Source of the DNA: an uncultured Pelagibacteraceae bacterium
GTDB lineage: Bacteria > Pseudomonadota > Alphaproteobacteria > Pelagibacterales > Pelagibacteraceae
DNA: 37,740 bases
NCBI GenBank assembly: GCA_902599955.1
Contig: CACKHK010000012.1
Location: 1 to 37,740, forward strand
Direction of reading: 5' to 3'
This document shows, piece after piece, positions 1-8,188 of this stretch. How positions within the stretch are numbered: the stretch's first letter is position 1; each line of letters begins with the position of its first letter. The notes beneath the pieces were generated by a model. That model was not told where the DNA came from. It saw only the letters and a list, made by a program, of their open reading frames with translations, and searched no databases. A program made the position numbers and the translations under genes.

Positions 1-204
1 AACAAAAAAATTGAAGTAAATAAAAAAAGCAAAAAACCTTTGTGTATTATAATTGGACCCGAAGGAGATTTTTCTGAGAAGGAAAGAGAGGATATTTTAA
101 ATTTTAAAGATGTAAAATCAGTTAAAATCAATGACAATATATTGAGGTCAGAGACAGCAGTTATATCTTCAATATCAATTCTTAATTATATCTTAAATCT
201 ATAA
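1..204 (+). CDS. rsmE: 16S rRNA m3U1498 methyltransferase RsmE, C-terminal fragment
   Basis: The gene is cut by the window start; only the last 67 codons are present, read in frame 1 to a TAA at 202-204. The fragment carries the SPOUT-fold SAM-binding segment IIGPEGDFSEKE (about residues 18-29 of the fragment) and the knotted C-terminal motif NILRSETAVIS, which match the RsmE family signatures GPEGGF and LG.RILRTETA. RsmE methylates N3 of U1498 in 16S rRNA in the small subunit. Its stop codon overlaps the stop of the convergent Sco gene (shared region 199-204), so there is no room for a terminator between them. Confidence 0.85.
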   Translation, partial: NKKIEVNKKSKKPLCIIIGPEGDFSEKEREDILNFKDVKSVKINDNILRSETAVISSISILNYILNL

Positions 205-786
205 ATATTTATTTATCAATTTGATAGATTTTTTAATGTCGTCTCTGTGAGAAATCTTGGCAATATATTTTCCATCTTTTAAAAGTATCACAGGTGAACT
301 ATGATCAATATTATAATCACCATTTTCAAAAAATATTTTTTGGCTAATTATTCCCCAAGATTGTGAAAGTAAAAAAATTTCGCCTGGATCTCCAGTAATT
401 CCAACAAATTTATTATCAAAATTGCTAAGATAATCTTTTACTACTTCAGGAGTATCTCTTTTAGGATCAACGCTAATAAAAAATACTTTTATATTTTTTT
501 TTTTATTTTTCTTAATTCTATTCATAACTATATCCATTTTATTTAATGTCATTGGACATATGTCAGGACAATTTGTAAAACCAAAAAAAATTGCAGTCAA
601 AGGTCCGTTAAAGGACTCTTGAGTTATTATATTATTGTTCATATCTTTAAGCTCAAAATCTGAGCCCTTGAATGCTGCGACTGATTGATCTTTTTGTTCT
701 TTCATTGATAAAAAGACAGGAAGCATTAAAAATAAGAATATAGTTAAGCATCCTGTTAATACTGCAATGGAGGTTTTTAATTTCAT
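199..786 (-). CDS. senC: Sco1/SenC-family copper chaperone for cytochrome c oxidase
   Basis: A 195-residue thioredoxin-fold protein with one N-terminal membrane anchor (about residues 7-27) and a periplasmic domain. It has the Sco copper site: CPDIC gives Cys73 and Cys77, and His162 lies in DHSSPVILL. The segment SVDPKRDTPE is the usual Sco signature. Family knowledge: Sco proteins deliver copper to, or reduce the cysteines of, the CuA site of oxidase subunit II. The location next to coxB-coxA supports this. The gene is divergent from the subunit III-like gene (36 bases apart) and convergent with rsmE, overlapping it by 6 bases. No cox11/ctaG is seen in this cluster, so Sco is the only recognisable copper chaperone here. 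Confidence 0.92.
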   Translation of the reverse strand: MKLKTSIAVLTGCLTIFLFLMLPVFLSMKEQKDQSVAAFKGSDFELKDMNNNIITQESFNGPLTAIFFGFTNCPDICPMTLNKMDIVMNRIKKNKKKNIKVFFISVDPKRDTPEVVKDYLSNFDNKFVGITGDPGEIFLLSQSWGIISQKIFFENGDYNIDHSSPVILLKDGKYIAKISHRDDIKKSIKLINKYL

Positions 787-822
787 TATTGTAAAATTAT
801 ATATTCGGACTATATAAATAAT

Positions 823-1500
823 ATGTCTTTGATAAAGAAATTATTTGGCGCATTAACTGAGAAACCTTGGGAACAAAACCAAGCAGTTATAGACAGTGGC
901 CACTCAGGCAAAACATTTGAAATATCAAATCAAATGTCAGCGGTAATAATTATATTTGGAGTGAGCACAACTTTATTTAGTTTAATTTTCACTGGTTACC
1001 TTTACTCACTTCCACCTGAACAGGACACGACTTTTATTCTTAAAGCAAATTTACTTTGGATAAATACATTAGTTTTAATTTTAGTAACAATATTTTTTAA
1101 TAAGATAAGTAAAGATTTAAAAAATGGAATTACAAGTTCAATTAAAAAGAATTTAATTTATGTTGGTGGACTAAGTTATATATTTTTATTCCTTCAATTA
1201 GCTCTATGGTATCAATTAATGCAAACTGGAAATTTTGTTTCAACTAATACTTATTTCTCATCTTATTACTTCTTCACTGCGTTGCATGGTATACATTTGT
1301 TAGGAGGACTTTTTTTCTGGGGTAAAGTAAGTTCAAGAATTTTTAAATCAGAGGAGAGTGAATACAAAAAAGAAGAAAAAAGTATTAACGCACTTTCGTT
1401 ATACTGGTTATTTTTATTTATTGTTTGGTTAGTTTTTTTTACAATAATGTTTGCGTACAATGATACTGTAATTGAATTTTGTAAATCTTTGATTGCTTAG
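823..1500 (+). CDS. Heme-copper oxidase subunit III-like membrane protein (second paralogue)
   Basis: A 225-residue protein with about five hydrophobic segments. Two parts look like oxidase subunit III: FFTALHGIHLLGGLFFW (about residues 150-166) and ALSLYWLFLFIVWLVFF near the C terminus, matching the GFHG..V and YWHFVD..W parts of CoxC. It lacks the acidic CoxC residue in an AYEW-type segment and is much diverged from the coxC gene at 4516-5226. Starts at ATG 823. It is not in the main operon: it is head-to-head with senC and its end lies 7 bases from the convergent small gene at 1508. It may be an alternative subunit III or an assembly factor; the family is clear, the exact role is not. Confidence 0.8.
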   Translation: MSLIKKLFGALTEKPWEQNQAVIDSGHSGKTFEISNQMSAVIIIFGVSTTLFSLIFTGYLYSLPPEQDTTFILKANLLWINTLVLILVTIFFNKISKDLKNGITSSIKKNLIYVGGLSYIFLFLQLALWYQLMQTGNFVSTNTYFSSYYFFTALHGIHLLGGLFFWGKVSSRIFKSEESEYKKEEKSINALSLYWLFLFIVWLVFFTIMFAYNDTVIEFCKSLIA

Positions 1501-1507
1501 ATTAATT

Positions 1508-1699
1508 CTAAAGAAATAAAACTAACACAGATCCAAACACTGCAATAATTATTAAAAGAATATTCACTGATCTTAGATACTTCTTTGTTTCAGGTTTGGC
1601 TTCTCCTTTTGAAAATCTTCCAGCTCCTAAAGAAATTACAAAATAGAAAGCTAAAACTAAGACAAGTATAGTTATTAAAATACCTAATTTATCAAACAT
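1508..1699 (-). CDS. Small two-helix membrane protein, unknown function
   Basis: A 63-residue protein with two predicted membrane helices (about residues 6-26 and 45-63) joined by a short charged loop, GRFSKGEAKPETKKYLRS. I cannot assign it by sequence. The size and helix-loop-helix layout resemble the twin-transmembrane or HIG1-like small proteins often found beside oxidase genes, but this is only a comparison of form. It is divergent from coxB and shares the promoter region 1700-1786 with it. Its end faces the subunit III-like gene. Location between oxidase genes suggests an oxidase assembly or stability role. Confidence 0.65.
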   Translation of the reverse strand: MFDKLGILITILVLVLAFYFVISLGAGRFSKGEAKPETKKYLRSVNILLIIIAVFGSVLVLFL

Positions 1700-1735
1700 A
1701 AATATATTGATTATATTAGTATAATTAATATGTTT

Positions 1736-1752
1736 TATGACATTTTGTCATA
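1736..1752. promoter_or_regulatory. Perfect 17-bp dyad in the coxB/small-gene divergent promoter region
   Basis: TATGACA (1736-1742), a TTT spacer, then TGTCATA (1746-1752) form a perfect 7-bp inverted repeat. It lies 34 bases before coxB in the region shared with the divergent 63-aa gene. Its right arm overlaps the candidate -35 box of coxB, the arrangement expected of an operator. I do not recognise the binding protein. Confidence 0.5.
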
Positions 1753-1772
1753 GGTATTTATAAAATTATTAT
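1745..1772 (+). promoter_or_regulatory. Candidate sigma-70-type promoter of the cox operon
   Basis: TTGTCA (1745-1750) and TATTAT (1767-1772) are separated by 16 bases, a good match to housekeeping -35 and -10 boxes. Predicted start of transcription would be about 1779, giving a very short leader before the coxB ATG at 1787. In such A+T-rich DNA the -10 box alone would mean little; the -35 match and position are the main support. Confidence 0.45.
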
Positions 1773-1786
1773 TCTATACAGGCACT

Positions 1787-2623
1787 ATGCATGCAGGAAT
1801 TATATTTTTACTAGTCATCATAGGATCGATACTATTTCATATCTTTACCCCTTGGTATTGGACAGACATAGCATCAAATTGGAAAGGAATGGATGATACA
1901 ATCACACTTACGTTCTGGGTAGGTGGAGGAGTTTTTGTTGCGGTTTGTCTATTCATGATCTATTGCGTGTTTAGATACCAACATAAAGAAGATAGAAGAG
2001 CAGAATATAAACCTGAAGATAAAAAATTAGAAAAAATTTTAACTTGGGCAACGACATTGGGAGTTGCTGCTCTGTTGGCGCCCGGACTTATAATATGGAA
2101 TCAATATGTAAATGTTCCAAAGAATGCAATTGAAGTTGATGTAATGGCATGGCAGTGGGGATGGCAATACAGGTTACCAGGTAAAGATGGAAAATTAGGA
2201 ACAACTCAAGTCAGGAACATTGCAGATAATAATCCGTTTGGTATCAATCCAGATGATCCATTTGGTAAAGATGACATAATGGTCGAAAGTGATGTAATAA
2301 ATTTAGAAAATAACAGACCTGTAAAAATTTTATTGAGATCTGTAGATGTACTTCATAACTGGTATGTACCTCAGTTCAGAGCAAAAATGGATGCAGTGCC
2401 TGGAACAGTAACTTTTTATTGGTTTGAACCTAACAAAGTTGGAGAATATGAAGTTTTATGTGCAGAGTATTGTGGAGTTGGACACTATGCTATGAGAGGT
2501 GGTGTTGAAGTTCAGGATAAAGCTGATTACGAAGCTTGGTTAGGAGAACAAGAAACTTTCGAACAATTATCTGCTAGATATGAAAAATTAAACGTAGATG
2601 GGAACAAATTAGCTAAAAAATAA
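1787..2623 (+). CDS. coxB: Cytochrome c oxidase subunit II (CuA subunit)
   Basis: A 278-residue protein that carries the binuclear CuA centre receiving electrons from cytochrome c. Three hydrophobic stretches lie in the first 105 residues, followed by a periplasmic cupredoxin domain. The CuA ligands are all visible: His190 in DVLHNW, then Cys225, Glu227, Cys229, His233 and Met236 in CAEYCGVGHYAM. The aromatic patch MAWQWGWQY (about 120-128) is the usual electron-entry region. A loop rich in Asp and Pro (about 130-165) is inserted before the ligand strands. No heme-c motif follows, so it is an aa3 rather than caa3 subunit II. First gene of the operon; a 44-base gap separates it from coxA. Confidence 0.97.
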   Translation: MHAGIIFLLVIIGSILFHIFTPWYWTDIASNWKGMDDTITLTFWVGGGVFVAVCLFMIYCVFRYQHKEDRRAEYKPEDKKLEKILTWATTLGVAALLAPGLIIWNQYVNVPKNAIEVDVMAWQWGWQYRLPGKDGKLGTTQVRNIADNNPFGINPDDPFGKDDIMVESDVINLENNRPVKILLRSVDVLHNWYVPQFRAKMDAVPGTVTFYWFEPNKVGEYEVLCAEYCGVGHYAMRGGVEVQDKADYEAWLGEQETFEQLSARYEKLNVDGNKLAKK

Positions 2624-2667
2624 CAATTTAATAATTAAAAAAAATATATATATAAAGGATAAAAAAT

Positions 2668-4506
2668 ATGTCAGACGAATACGATAATAATAAATCTTAT
2701 CAAGCACAATCATCAGAGGTAATGGATGGTTCAACAGGTTCAGTGAATCCTGACATAGATTATGTAAGACCTTCAGAAGTTGGTGAACAAGAATTATATC
2801 ATCCTCATAGCTTTATTGAGAAATGGGTATTTTGCCAAGATGCAAAAGTAATTGGTGTTCAATATTTCTTAACAGCAGTATTTACAGGAGTTGTAGGATT
2901 AATTTTATCTTGGTTAATGAGACTTCAGCTAGGTTTTCCTGAGTTAGCTGGTTTCATGACTGCAGAACATTATTATCAATTCGTGACCATGCATGGAATG
3001 ATAATGGTAGTTTATTTTTTAACCGCTCTATTCCTTGGAGGCTTTGGTAACTATTTAATACCGTTAATGGTTGGAGCAAGAGATATGGTTTTTCCATATG
3101 TGAACATGTTAAGTTTTTGGATGTTCTTTGTTGCTGTTGCAGTTTTGATGGCAAGTTTCTTTGTGCCAGGTGGTCCAACTGGAGCTGGTTGGACTTTATA
3201 TCCTCCTCAAACAATTTTAGAGGGTACTCCTGGAGCAGGTATGGGAATTTTATTAATGCTTATTTCTTTATCTCTTTTCGTGATTGGATTTACAATGGGT
3301 GGATTAAATTACATGATCACAATTCTTCAAGCTAGAACTAGAGGAATGACATTAATGAGAATGCCTCTTACAGTCTGGGGTATATTTACAGCTACAGTGC
3401 TTGCAATGTTAGCATTTCCAGCATTATTGGTAAGTGCAATAATGATGACTTTAGATAAGGTTTTACAAACTAGTTTTTTCATGCCAACAATATTAAAGGC
3501 TGGTGAAGTTCTAGAATATGGTGGTGGAAGCCCAATTCTTTTCCAGCACTTGTTTTGGTTCTTTGGACACCCTGAGGTTTATATTGTTGCGCTTCCTGCA
3601 TTTGGAATAGTTTCAGATTTAATTTCTGTTCATGCTAGAAAAAATATTTTTGGATACAGAATGATGGTGTGGGCAATTGTTGGAATTGGAGCATTAAGTT
3701 TCTTTGTTTGGGCACACCACATGTATGTGAGCGGAATGAATCCTTGGTTTGGTTTCTTCTTTGCAACAACTACATTAATTATTGCGGTTCCAACAGCCAT
3801 GAAGGTTTATAACTGGATACTAACTTTATGGAGAGGAAATATAAGAATTAACGTAGTTATGTTGTGGTGTTTAGGTTTTATAGTAACATTTGTTAATGGT
3901 GGAATTACTGGAATATTTTTAGGAAACGTATCAGTTGATGTTCCATTATCAGATACTTATTTCGTGATAGCGCACTTCCACATGGTAATGGGTATTGCAC
4001 CGTTAATGGTAATTATGGGTGCAGTTTATCACTGGTTCCCATTAGTTGCTGGAAAAATGTTAGACGAAGGTCTTGGAAAATGGCATTTCTGGATTACTTT
4101 CTTAGGCGCTTACTCCATTTACTTCCCAATGCACTATTTAGGATTTATTGGAGTTCCAAGAAGATATTTTGAAATGTATGATAGTCCATATATGACATCA
4201 GCAGTAGGAATGAATGAATTTATTAGTATTGCAGCATTCATAGTTGGCGCTGCACAATTTATTTTAATTTTAAATATAATTAAAACATTAAAAACAGGTA
4301 AAAAGGCTGAGCAAAATCCTTGGAAAGCCAACTCACTAGAATGGTACACTTCTACTGTTCCACCAGAACATGGTAATTTCGGTGACAGACTTCCGGTTGT
4401 GCATAGATGGCCATATGACTTTAGTGTTCCAGGAGCTAAGGAAGATTATATTCCACAAACTACTGCTCCGAGTGAAGTAATACATACAGAAGTAGAAAAA
4501 ACATAA
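2668..4506 (+). CDS. coxA: Cytochrome c oxidase subunit I (heme a, heme a3-CuB)
   Basis: The 612-residue catalytic subunit that reduces oxygen and pumps protons. Heme a ligands His109 and His438, heme a3 ligand His436, and CuB ligands His301, His350 and His351 are present; Tyr305 in HPEVYI is the cross-linked tyrosine. Proton-path residues of A1-type oxidases are kept: Asp139, Asn128 and Asn146 for the D path, Glu303 at its end, and Lys379 in AVPTAMK for the K path. The first 50 residues form an acidic, polar extension and the C terminus is also long, making the protein longer than most CoxA (about 530-560). An AAGGA site 8 bases before ATG 2668 supports the start. 9 bases separate it from coxC. 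Confidence 0.98.
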   Translation: MSDEYDNNKSYQAQSSEVMDGSTGSVNPDIDYVRPSEVGEQELYHPHSFIEKWVFCQDAKVIGVQYFLTAVFTGVVGLILSWLMRLQLGFPELAGFMTAEHYYQFVTMHGMIMVVYFLTALFLGGFGNYLIPLMVGARDMVFPYVNMLSFWMFFVAVAVLMASFFVPGGPTGAGWTLYPPQTILEGTPGAGMGILLMLISLSLFVIGFTMGGLNYMITILQARTRGMTLMRMPLTVWGIFTATVLAMLAFPALLVSAIMMTLDKVLQTSFFMPTILKAGEVLEYGGGSPILFQHLFWFFGHPEVYIVALPAFGIVSDLISVHARKNIFGYRMMVWAIVGIGALSFFVWAHHMYVSGMNPWFGFFFATTTLIIAVPTAMKVYNWILTLWRGNIRINVVMLWCLGFIVTFVNGGITGIFLGNVSVDVPLSDTYFVIAHFHMVMGIAPLMVIMGAVYHWFPLVAGKMLDEGLGKWHFWITFLGAYSIYFPMHYLGFIGVPRRYFEMYDSPYMTSAVGMNEFISIAAFIVGAAQFILILNIIKTLKTGKKAEQNPWKANSLEWYTSTVPPEHGNFGDRLPVVHRWPYDFSVPGAKEDYIPQTTAPSEVIHTEVEKT

Positions 4507-4515
4507 GAGAAATAA

Positions 4516-5226
4516 ATGTCTGAACCAAAAATAGACGGCTTCGAACTTAAACCAGGGTTTAAGGGAATGGCGTCTGACACAGCGTCAGACCAAACAATGT
4601 TCAAAGGTGTACATTGGGGTAAAGCCATGATGTGGATCTTTCTGTTAAGTGATACTTTTGTTTTTAGTTGTTTTTTAATTTCATACATGAAAGGAAGAGG
4701 ATCAACTCCTGTCGAGTGGCCAAATCCTAGTGAAGTATTTGCACTAGAGGCATTTGGTGTACCTGTTCCGCTATTACTGATTGCTCTTATGACCTTTGTC
4801 TTGATTACCAGTAGTGGAACAATGGCTATTGCTGTTAAATATGGATACGAAAAAAACAGAAAAATGTGTGGATGGCTATTATTGGCGACTGCGCTCGGTG
4901 GTTTAACTTTTGTTGGAATGCAGGCTTATGAGTGGTCAAAATTAATTCATGAAGGTGTGAGACCTTGGGAAAATCCATTTGGAGCTGCTCAATTTGGATC
5001 ATTTTTCTTTATGATAACTGGTTTTCACGGATTCCACGTATCTATCGGAGTAATCTTTTTATTTATATATACTTATAAAGTGTTTGCTGGCCACTATGAA
5101 AAAGGCAAAAAAGGATGGTTCACAAAATTAAAGGGCGATTATGTAGAAATTGAGATCTTAGGTCTTTATTGGCACTTTGTAGATCTTGTATGGGTTTTTA
5201 TTTTTGCATTCTTTTACTTGTGGTAA
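4516..5226 (+). CDS. coxC: Cytochrome c oxidase subunit III
   Basis: A 236-residue membrane protein with a soluble N terminus of about 40 residues. Family features: AYEW (about 136-139) holding the conserved glutamate, ITGFHGFHVSIG (about 167-178) and the C-terminal YWHFVDLVWVFIF. It lacks the first two helices of the seven-helix form and so is the five-helix type. Subunit III stabilises subunit I and supports proton uptake into the D path. It sits between coxA and the subunit IV gene with 8-9 base gaps, so it is surely part of one transcript. Confidence 0.96.
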   Translation: MSEPKIDGFELKPGFKGMASDTASDQTMFKGVHWGKAMMWIFLLSDTFVFSCFLISYMKGRGSTPVEWPNPSEVFALEAFGVPVPLLLIALMTFVLITSSGTMAIAVKYGYEKNRKMCGWLLLATALGGLTFVGMQAYEWSKLIHEGVRPWENPFGAAQFGSFFFMITGFHGFHVSIGVIFLFIYTYKVFAGHYEKGKKGWFTKLKGDYVEIEILGLYWHFVDLVWVFIFAFFYLW

Positions 5227-5234
5227 AATAAATT

Positions 5235-5594
5235 ATGGAAAATACAAATAATATTGAAAAAACAGACAAAAAAGAAGAAGCTTCCACACATAAAATTGGA
5301 ATTTATCTTTGGATTTGGACTTTGTTATTCGTACTCAGTTTTTTTTCTTACATGGTCGACTGGTATCAATTCCAAGGAATGCTAAGATGGTCATTAATAT
5401 TATTTTTCATGTTCCTAAAAGCCGGGCTAATAATGGCATTTTTCATGCACCTGTTTTGGGAAAGATATGCATTGGTAAATGTTCTTTTATGGCCAATGAC
5501 GGCTATAGCTTGCTTCATATTTTTAATGGCAGCTGAATTTCAGTATACATTATTTTCAAGATTATTTTATTTTGTAGTTGGAGGTGGAGCTTAA
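5235..5594 (+). CDS. Cytochrome c oxidase subunit IV, bacterial caa3/bo3-type (COX4_pro-like)
   Basis: A 119-residue protein with a charged N terminus (about 20 residues) and three membrane helices. The central motif KAGLIMAFFMHLFWER (about 62-77) is characteristic of prokaryotic oxidase subunit IV of the COX4_pro family. It lies directly after coxC, as such subunits usually do. Its role is in stability or assembly of the oxidase. Its last codons contain the ribosome binding site of the next gene. Confidence 0.88.
   Translation: MENTNNIEKTDKKEEASTHKIGIYLWIWTLLFVLSFFSYMVDWYQFQGMLRWSLILFFMFLKAGLIMAFFMHLFWERYALVNVLLWPMTAIACFIFLMAAEFQYTLFSRLFYFVVGGGA
5580..5587 (+). promoter_or_regulatory. Strong Shine-Dalgarno site deciding the start at 5596
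   Basis: GGAGGTGG ends 8 bases before ATG 5596. It is one of the best ribosome binding sites in the window and lies inside the end of the subunit IV gene. It argues for ATG 5596 over the in-frame TTG at 5578 as the start of the next gene. Confidence 0.7.
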
Positions 5595-5595
5595 A

Positions 5596-5859
5596 ATGGA
5601 TGCATACGGATATTTAGCTTTCTTCTTAATTTTATTTGTTTTCTTTATTTATATTGTTTGGTTTGGCTATTCAGTTAAATTAGAAAATCAGAAAGAACAG
5701 GGAGATAAAGTCTCTATAAATCCTTATGATCAAATACCTTTGCGTAGAAGATTAATTGATAAGAAAAACAGCAAAGTAGGAATTTTTGATCTTGGAAATC
5801 ATATCTTAATAGCGGGTGTTATATTACTTGTAATATTTGTTTCACTGAATGTTGAGTAG
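5596..5859 (+). CDS. Small two-helix membrane protein in the oxidase operon, unknown function
   Basis: An 87-residue protein beginning MDAYGYLAFF, with one helix at about residues 4-25, a charged middle (about 26-64) containing PYDQIPLRRRL, and a second helix at about 66-84. I do not recognise the family. It starts 1 base after the subunit IV stop and ends 2 bases before ctaB, so it is locked into the oxidase operon. The N-terminal helix is rich in Phe and Tyr. A part in oxidase assembly, or an extra subunit, is the simplest inference from location. ATG 5596 is preferred because of the strong ribosome binding site at 5580-5587. Confidence 0.75.
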   Translation: MDAYGYLAFFLILFVFFIYIVWFGYSVKLENQKEQGDKVSINPYDQIPLRRRLIDKKNSKVGIFDLGNHILIAGVILLVIFVSLNVE

Positions 5860-5861
5860 TA

Positions 5862-6776
5862 GTGACCACAAATACAATTAAAAAAAAATCAGTTTCAATA
5901 AGTTTTTTATCGTATTTTAAATATCTTTTATTATTAATGAAGCCAAGAGTAATGTCTTTGGTTATTTTTACTTGTGCCGTTGGTTTATTAACGGCTCCAG
6001 TTTCGGTTTCTTTTCTAAATTCAATAATTGCAATTTTTTTTGTTACTATGGGTGCAGGTGCTGCGGGTGCTCTAAATATGTGGTATGAGGCTGACCTTGA
6101 TAAATTAATGACAAGAACTTGTCTCAGACCAATTCCTACTGGAAAAGTAAACAGGGAACATGCTCTTTTATTTGGTACATTGCTATCAGTTATTTCTGTA
6201 GCCGGACTTTATTATTTTTCAAATTTAACATCAGCTATACTATTATCTATAACAATAGCATTTTACGTATTTGTTTATACAATTTGGTTAAAAAGAAAAA
6301 CACCACAAAACATTGTTATTGGAGGAGCATCTGGAGCATTGCCTCCAGTTATTGGCTGGACAATAGCCACTAACTCGCTCACATTTGAACCAATAACATT
6401 TTTCTTAATAATATTTTTTTGGACCCCATCTCATTTTTGGGCTCTTAGCCTTTATAAAGCAGATGACTATCAAAAAGCTAAAATCCCGATGTTGCCGATT
6501 ACTAACGGAATTGAGGAGACAAAGAAGAACATTTTTGTTTACTCGTTAGTAATGTTACCAATAGTAATTTTGCCTTATTATATCGGGTTTGTTGGTGAAA
6601 CATTTTTAATCGTATCTCTATTACTGACATTTTATTACAATTATGTCTGTTACGATCTTCTTAAATTCAAAAAAAACAAATTTGAAATAAAGAAGGCTAA
6701 AAAGGTATTTTCTTACTCAATTTTTTACCTATTTTTGCTTTTTGTCTTATTTTTGGTAGACCAGATCATAAAATAA
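5862..6776 (+). CDS. ctaB: Protoheme IX farnesyltransferase (heme O synthase)
   Basis: A 304-residue integral membrane prenyltransferase of the UbiA family that adds farnesyl diphosphate to heme b to make heme O, the precursor of heme A used by subunit I. The signature DLDKLMTRTCLRPIPTGK (about 79-96) contains the Asp and Arg residues that bind diphosphate and Mg; TIWLKRKTPQNIVIGG and TPSHFWALSLYKADDYQKA are the other family blocks. Starts at GTG 5862, two bases after the preceding stop. Last gene of the cox operon; a 41-base gap with a small dyad follows before thrC. Confidence 0.95.
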   Translation: MTTNTIKKKSVSISFLSYFKYLLLLMKPRVMSLVIFTCAVGLLTAPVSVSFLNSIIAIFFVTMGAGAAGALNMWYEADLDKLMTRTCLRPIPTGKVNREHALLFGTLLSVISVAGLYYFSNLTSAILLSITIAFYVFVYTIWLKRKTPQNIVIGGASGALPPVIGWTIATNSLTFEPITFFLIIFFWTPSHFWALSLYKADDYQKAKIPMLPITNGIEETKKNIFVYSLVMLPIVILPYYIGFVGETFLIVSLLLTFYYNYVCYDLLKFKKNKFEIKKAKKVFSYSIFYLFLLFVLFLVDQIIK

Positions 6777-6780
6777 ATAA

Positions 6781-6799
6781 TCCTATTTATTTTATAGGA
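6781..6799 (+). other. Short inverted repeat between ctaB and thrC
   Basis: TCCTAT (6781-6786) and ATAGGA (6794-6799) can pair around a 7-base A/T loop. The stem is only 6 bp and no clear U-run follows, so it is a poor intrinsic terminator. It could act as a weak end for the cox transcript or as a leader hairpin for thrC. Confidence 0.3.
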
Positions 6800-6817
6800 A
6801 AATGGTAAAAAAAATTC

Positions 6818-8188
6818 ATGAAATACGTAAGCACAAGAGATAATTCTAAGGAATATAGTTTTGAAGAGGTTTTCATCAAAGGCCTTGCCGATGATGGGGG
6901 ACTTTATGTGCCTACATCTTTAAAAAAATTCAGCTTAGATGAATTATCAGATCTTAAAAATCTTAATTACAACGATTTATCTACTGAAATAATAAATTTG
7001 TTTTCATCTGATTTTATATCTAAAAAAGATCTTTCTGAGTTAATTAAAAAATCTTATTCAACTTTTAGAGAAAAAGAAGTTATTAAAATCTCAAATCTTG
7101 GCGATCTAAAATTGTTAGAACTTTTTCATGGACCAACATTGGCTTTTAAAGATGTTGCTATGCAATTTATTGGTAATTTGTATGAATACTACTTAACTAA
7201 AAATGATAAAAAAATTAATATTGTTGTGGCTACTTCAGGTGATACAGGGGCAGCTGCTATTGATGCAATAAGAGGTAAATCGAATTTAAATATTTTCGTT
7301 TTACATCCTAATAATAGAATTTCACCTGTTCAAAGAAAATTAATGACAACAGTTGAAGATGAAAATGTTTTCAATGTTGCAATTGATGGAAACTTTGATG
7401 ACTGTCAAAATATTGTTAAACAAATGTTTTCAGATTTATCTTTTTCAAATTCAATCAACATGTCAGGGGTTAATTCTATTAATTGGGCAAGAATTATAGC
7501 TCAAGCTGTTTATTATTTTTATACTTATTTTAAACTTGATAGTGACAAACCAATTTCTTTTTCAGTACCAACAGGAAACTTTGGAGATGTTTTTGCAGGT
7601 TATCTTGCAAAAGAAATGGGATTGCCCATAGATAAACTTATTGTTGCAACTAATGAGAATGATATTTTGCATCGAGCAATTTCTAAAGGTGATTATATTT
7701 CAAAAAAAGTTAAAGAAACACTTTCCCCAAGCATGGATATTCAATTAGCAAGTAATTTTGAAAGATTAATTTATTATGTGAATAATTCTAATTCTGCAAT
7801 TACATCAGATATAATGAAAAAAGTTAGGAATAACGAATATAAAATAGAAAAATCAAACTTAGACATTATCCAAAAAGATTTTATTTCAGAAAGTTGTGAT
7901 GAAAATGAAACTTTAGAAATTATCAAACAACATTTTGACAAAAGTAGTGTCATATTAGATCCTCATACTGCAGTTGGAGTAGGAGCTGCAAATAAGCTAA
8001 ATTTTAGTGATTGTGTAGTTTTATCTACTGCACATCCATGTAAATTTCCAGCTGCCACAGATAAGGCTATAAATAAACATGAAGAACTACCTAAAGAGCT
8101 TCAATATGTTCATAGTAAAGAGGAAAATTTTCAACTATTAAAAAATGATACAGAAGCAGTAAAAAATTTTGTTAAAAGTAAATTATGA
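6818..8188 (+). CDS. thrC: Threonine synthase
   Basis: A 456-residue PLP enzyme that converts O-phosphohomoserine to threonine, the last step of threonine synthesis. FHGPTLAFKDVAMQF (about 105-119) holds the PLP lysine; ATSGDTGAAAIDAIRG (about 137-152) is the phosphate-binding loop; SVPTGNFGDVFAGYLAKEMG (about 248-267) is another family block. The length and the N-terminal STRDNS motif fit the long, bacterial/fungal form. Its stop overlaps the start of the peroxiredoxin gene (ATGA), suggesting coupled translation. thrB, the preceding step, lies nearby on the other strand at 9125-10090. Confidence 0.96.
   Translation: MKYVSTRDNSKEYSFEEVFIKGLADDGGLYVPTSLKKFSLDELSDLKNLNYNDLSTEIINLFSSDFISKKDLSELIKKSYSTFREKEVIKISNLGDLKLLELFHGPTLAFKDVAMQFIGNLYEYYLTKNDKKINIVVATSGDTGAAAIDAIRGKSNLNIFVLHPNNRISPVQRKLMTTVEDENVFNVAIDGNFDDCQNIVKQMFSDLSFSNSINMSGVNSINWARIIAQAVYYFYTYFKLDSDKPISFSVPTGNFGDVFAGYLAKEMGLPIDKLIVATNENDILHRAISKGDYISKKVKETLSPSMDIQLASNFERLIYYVNNSNSAITSDIMKKVRNNEYKIEKSNLDIIQKDFISESCDENETLEIIKQHFDKSSVILDPHTAVGVGAANKLNFSDCVVLSTAHPCKFPAATDKAINKHEELPKELQYVHSKEENFQLLKNDTEAVKNFVKSKL

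Noticed and set aside
3117..3335. 72-codon open frame on the plus strand inside coxA
   Set aside because: It is out of frame with the fully supported coxA and has a Cys/Ser-rich, unlikely composition.
5309..5536. 75-codon plus-strand frame inside the subunit IV gene
   Set aside because: Out-of-frame shadow of the COX4-like gene, which carries the recognised motif.
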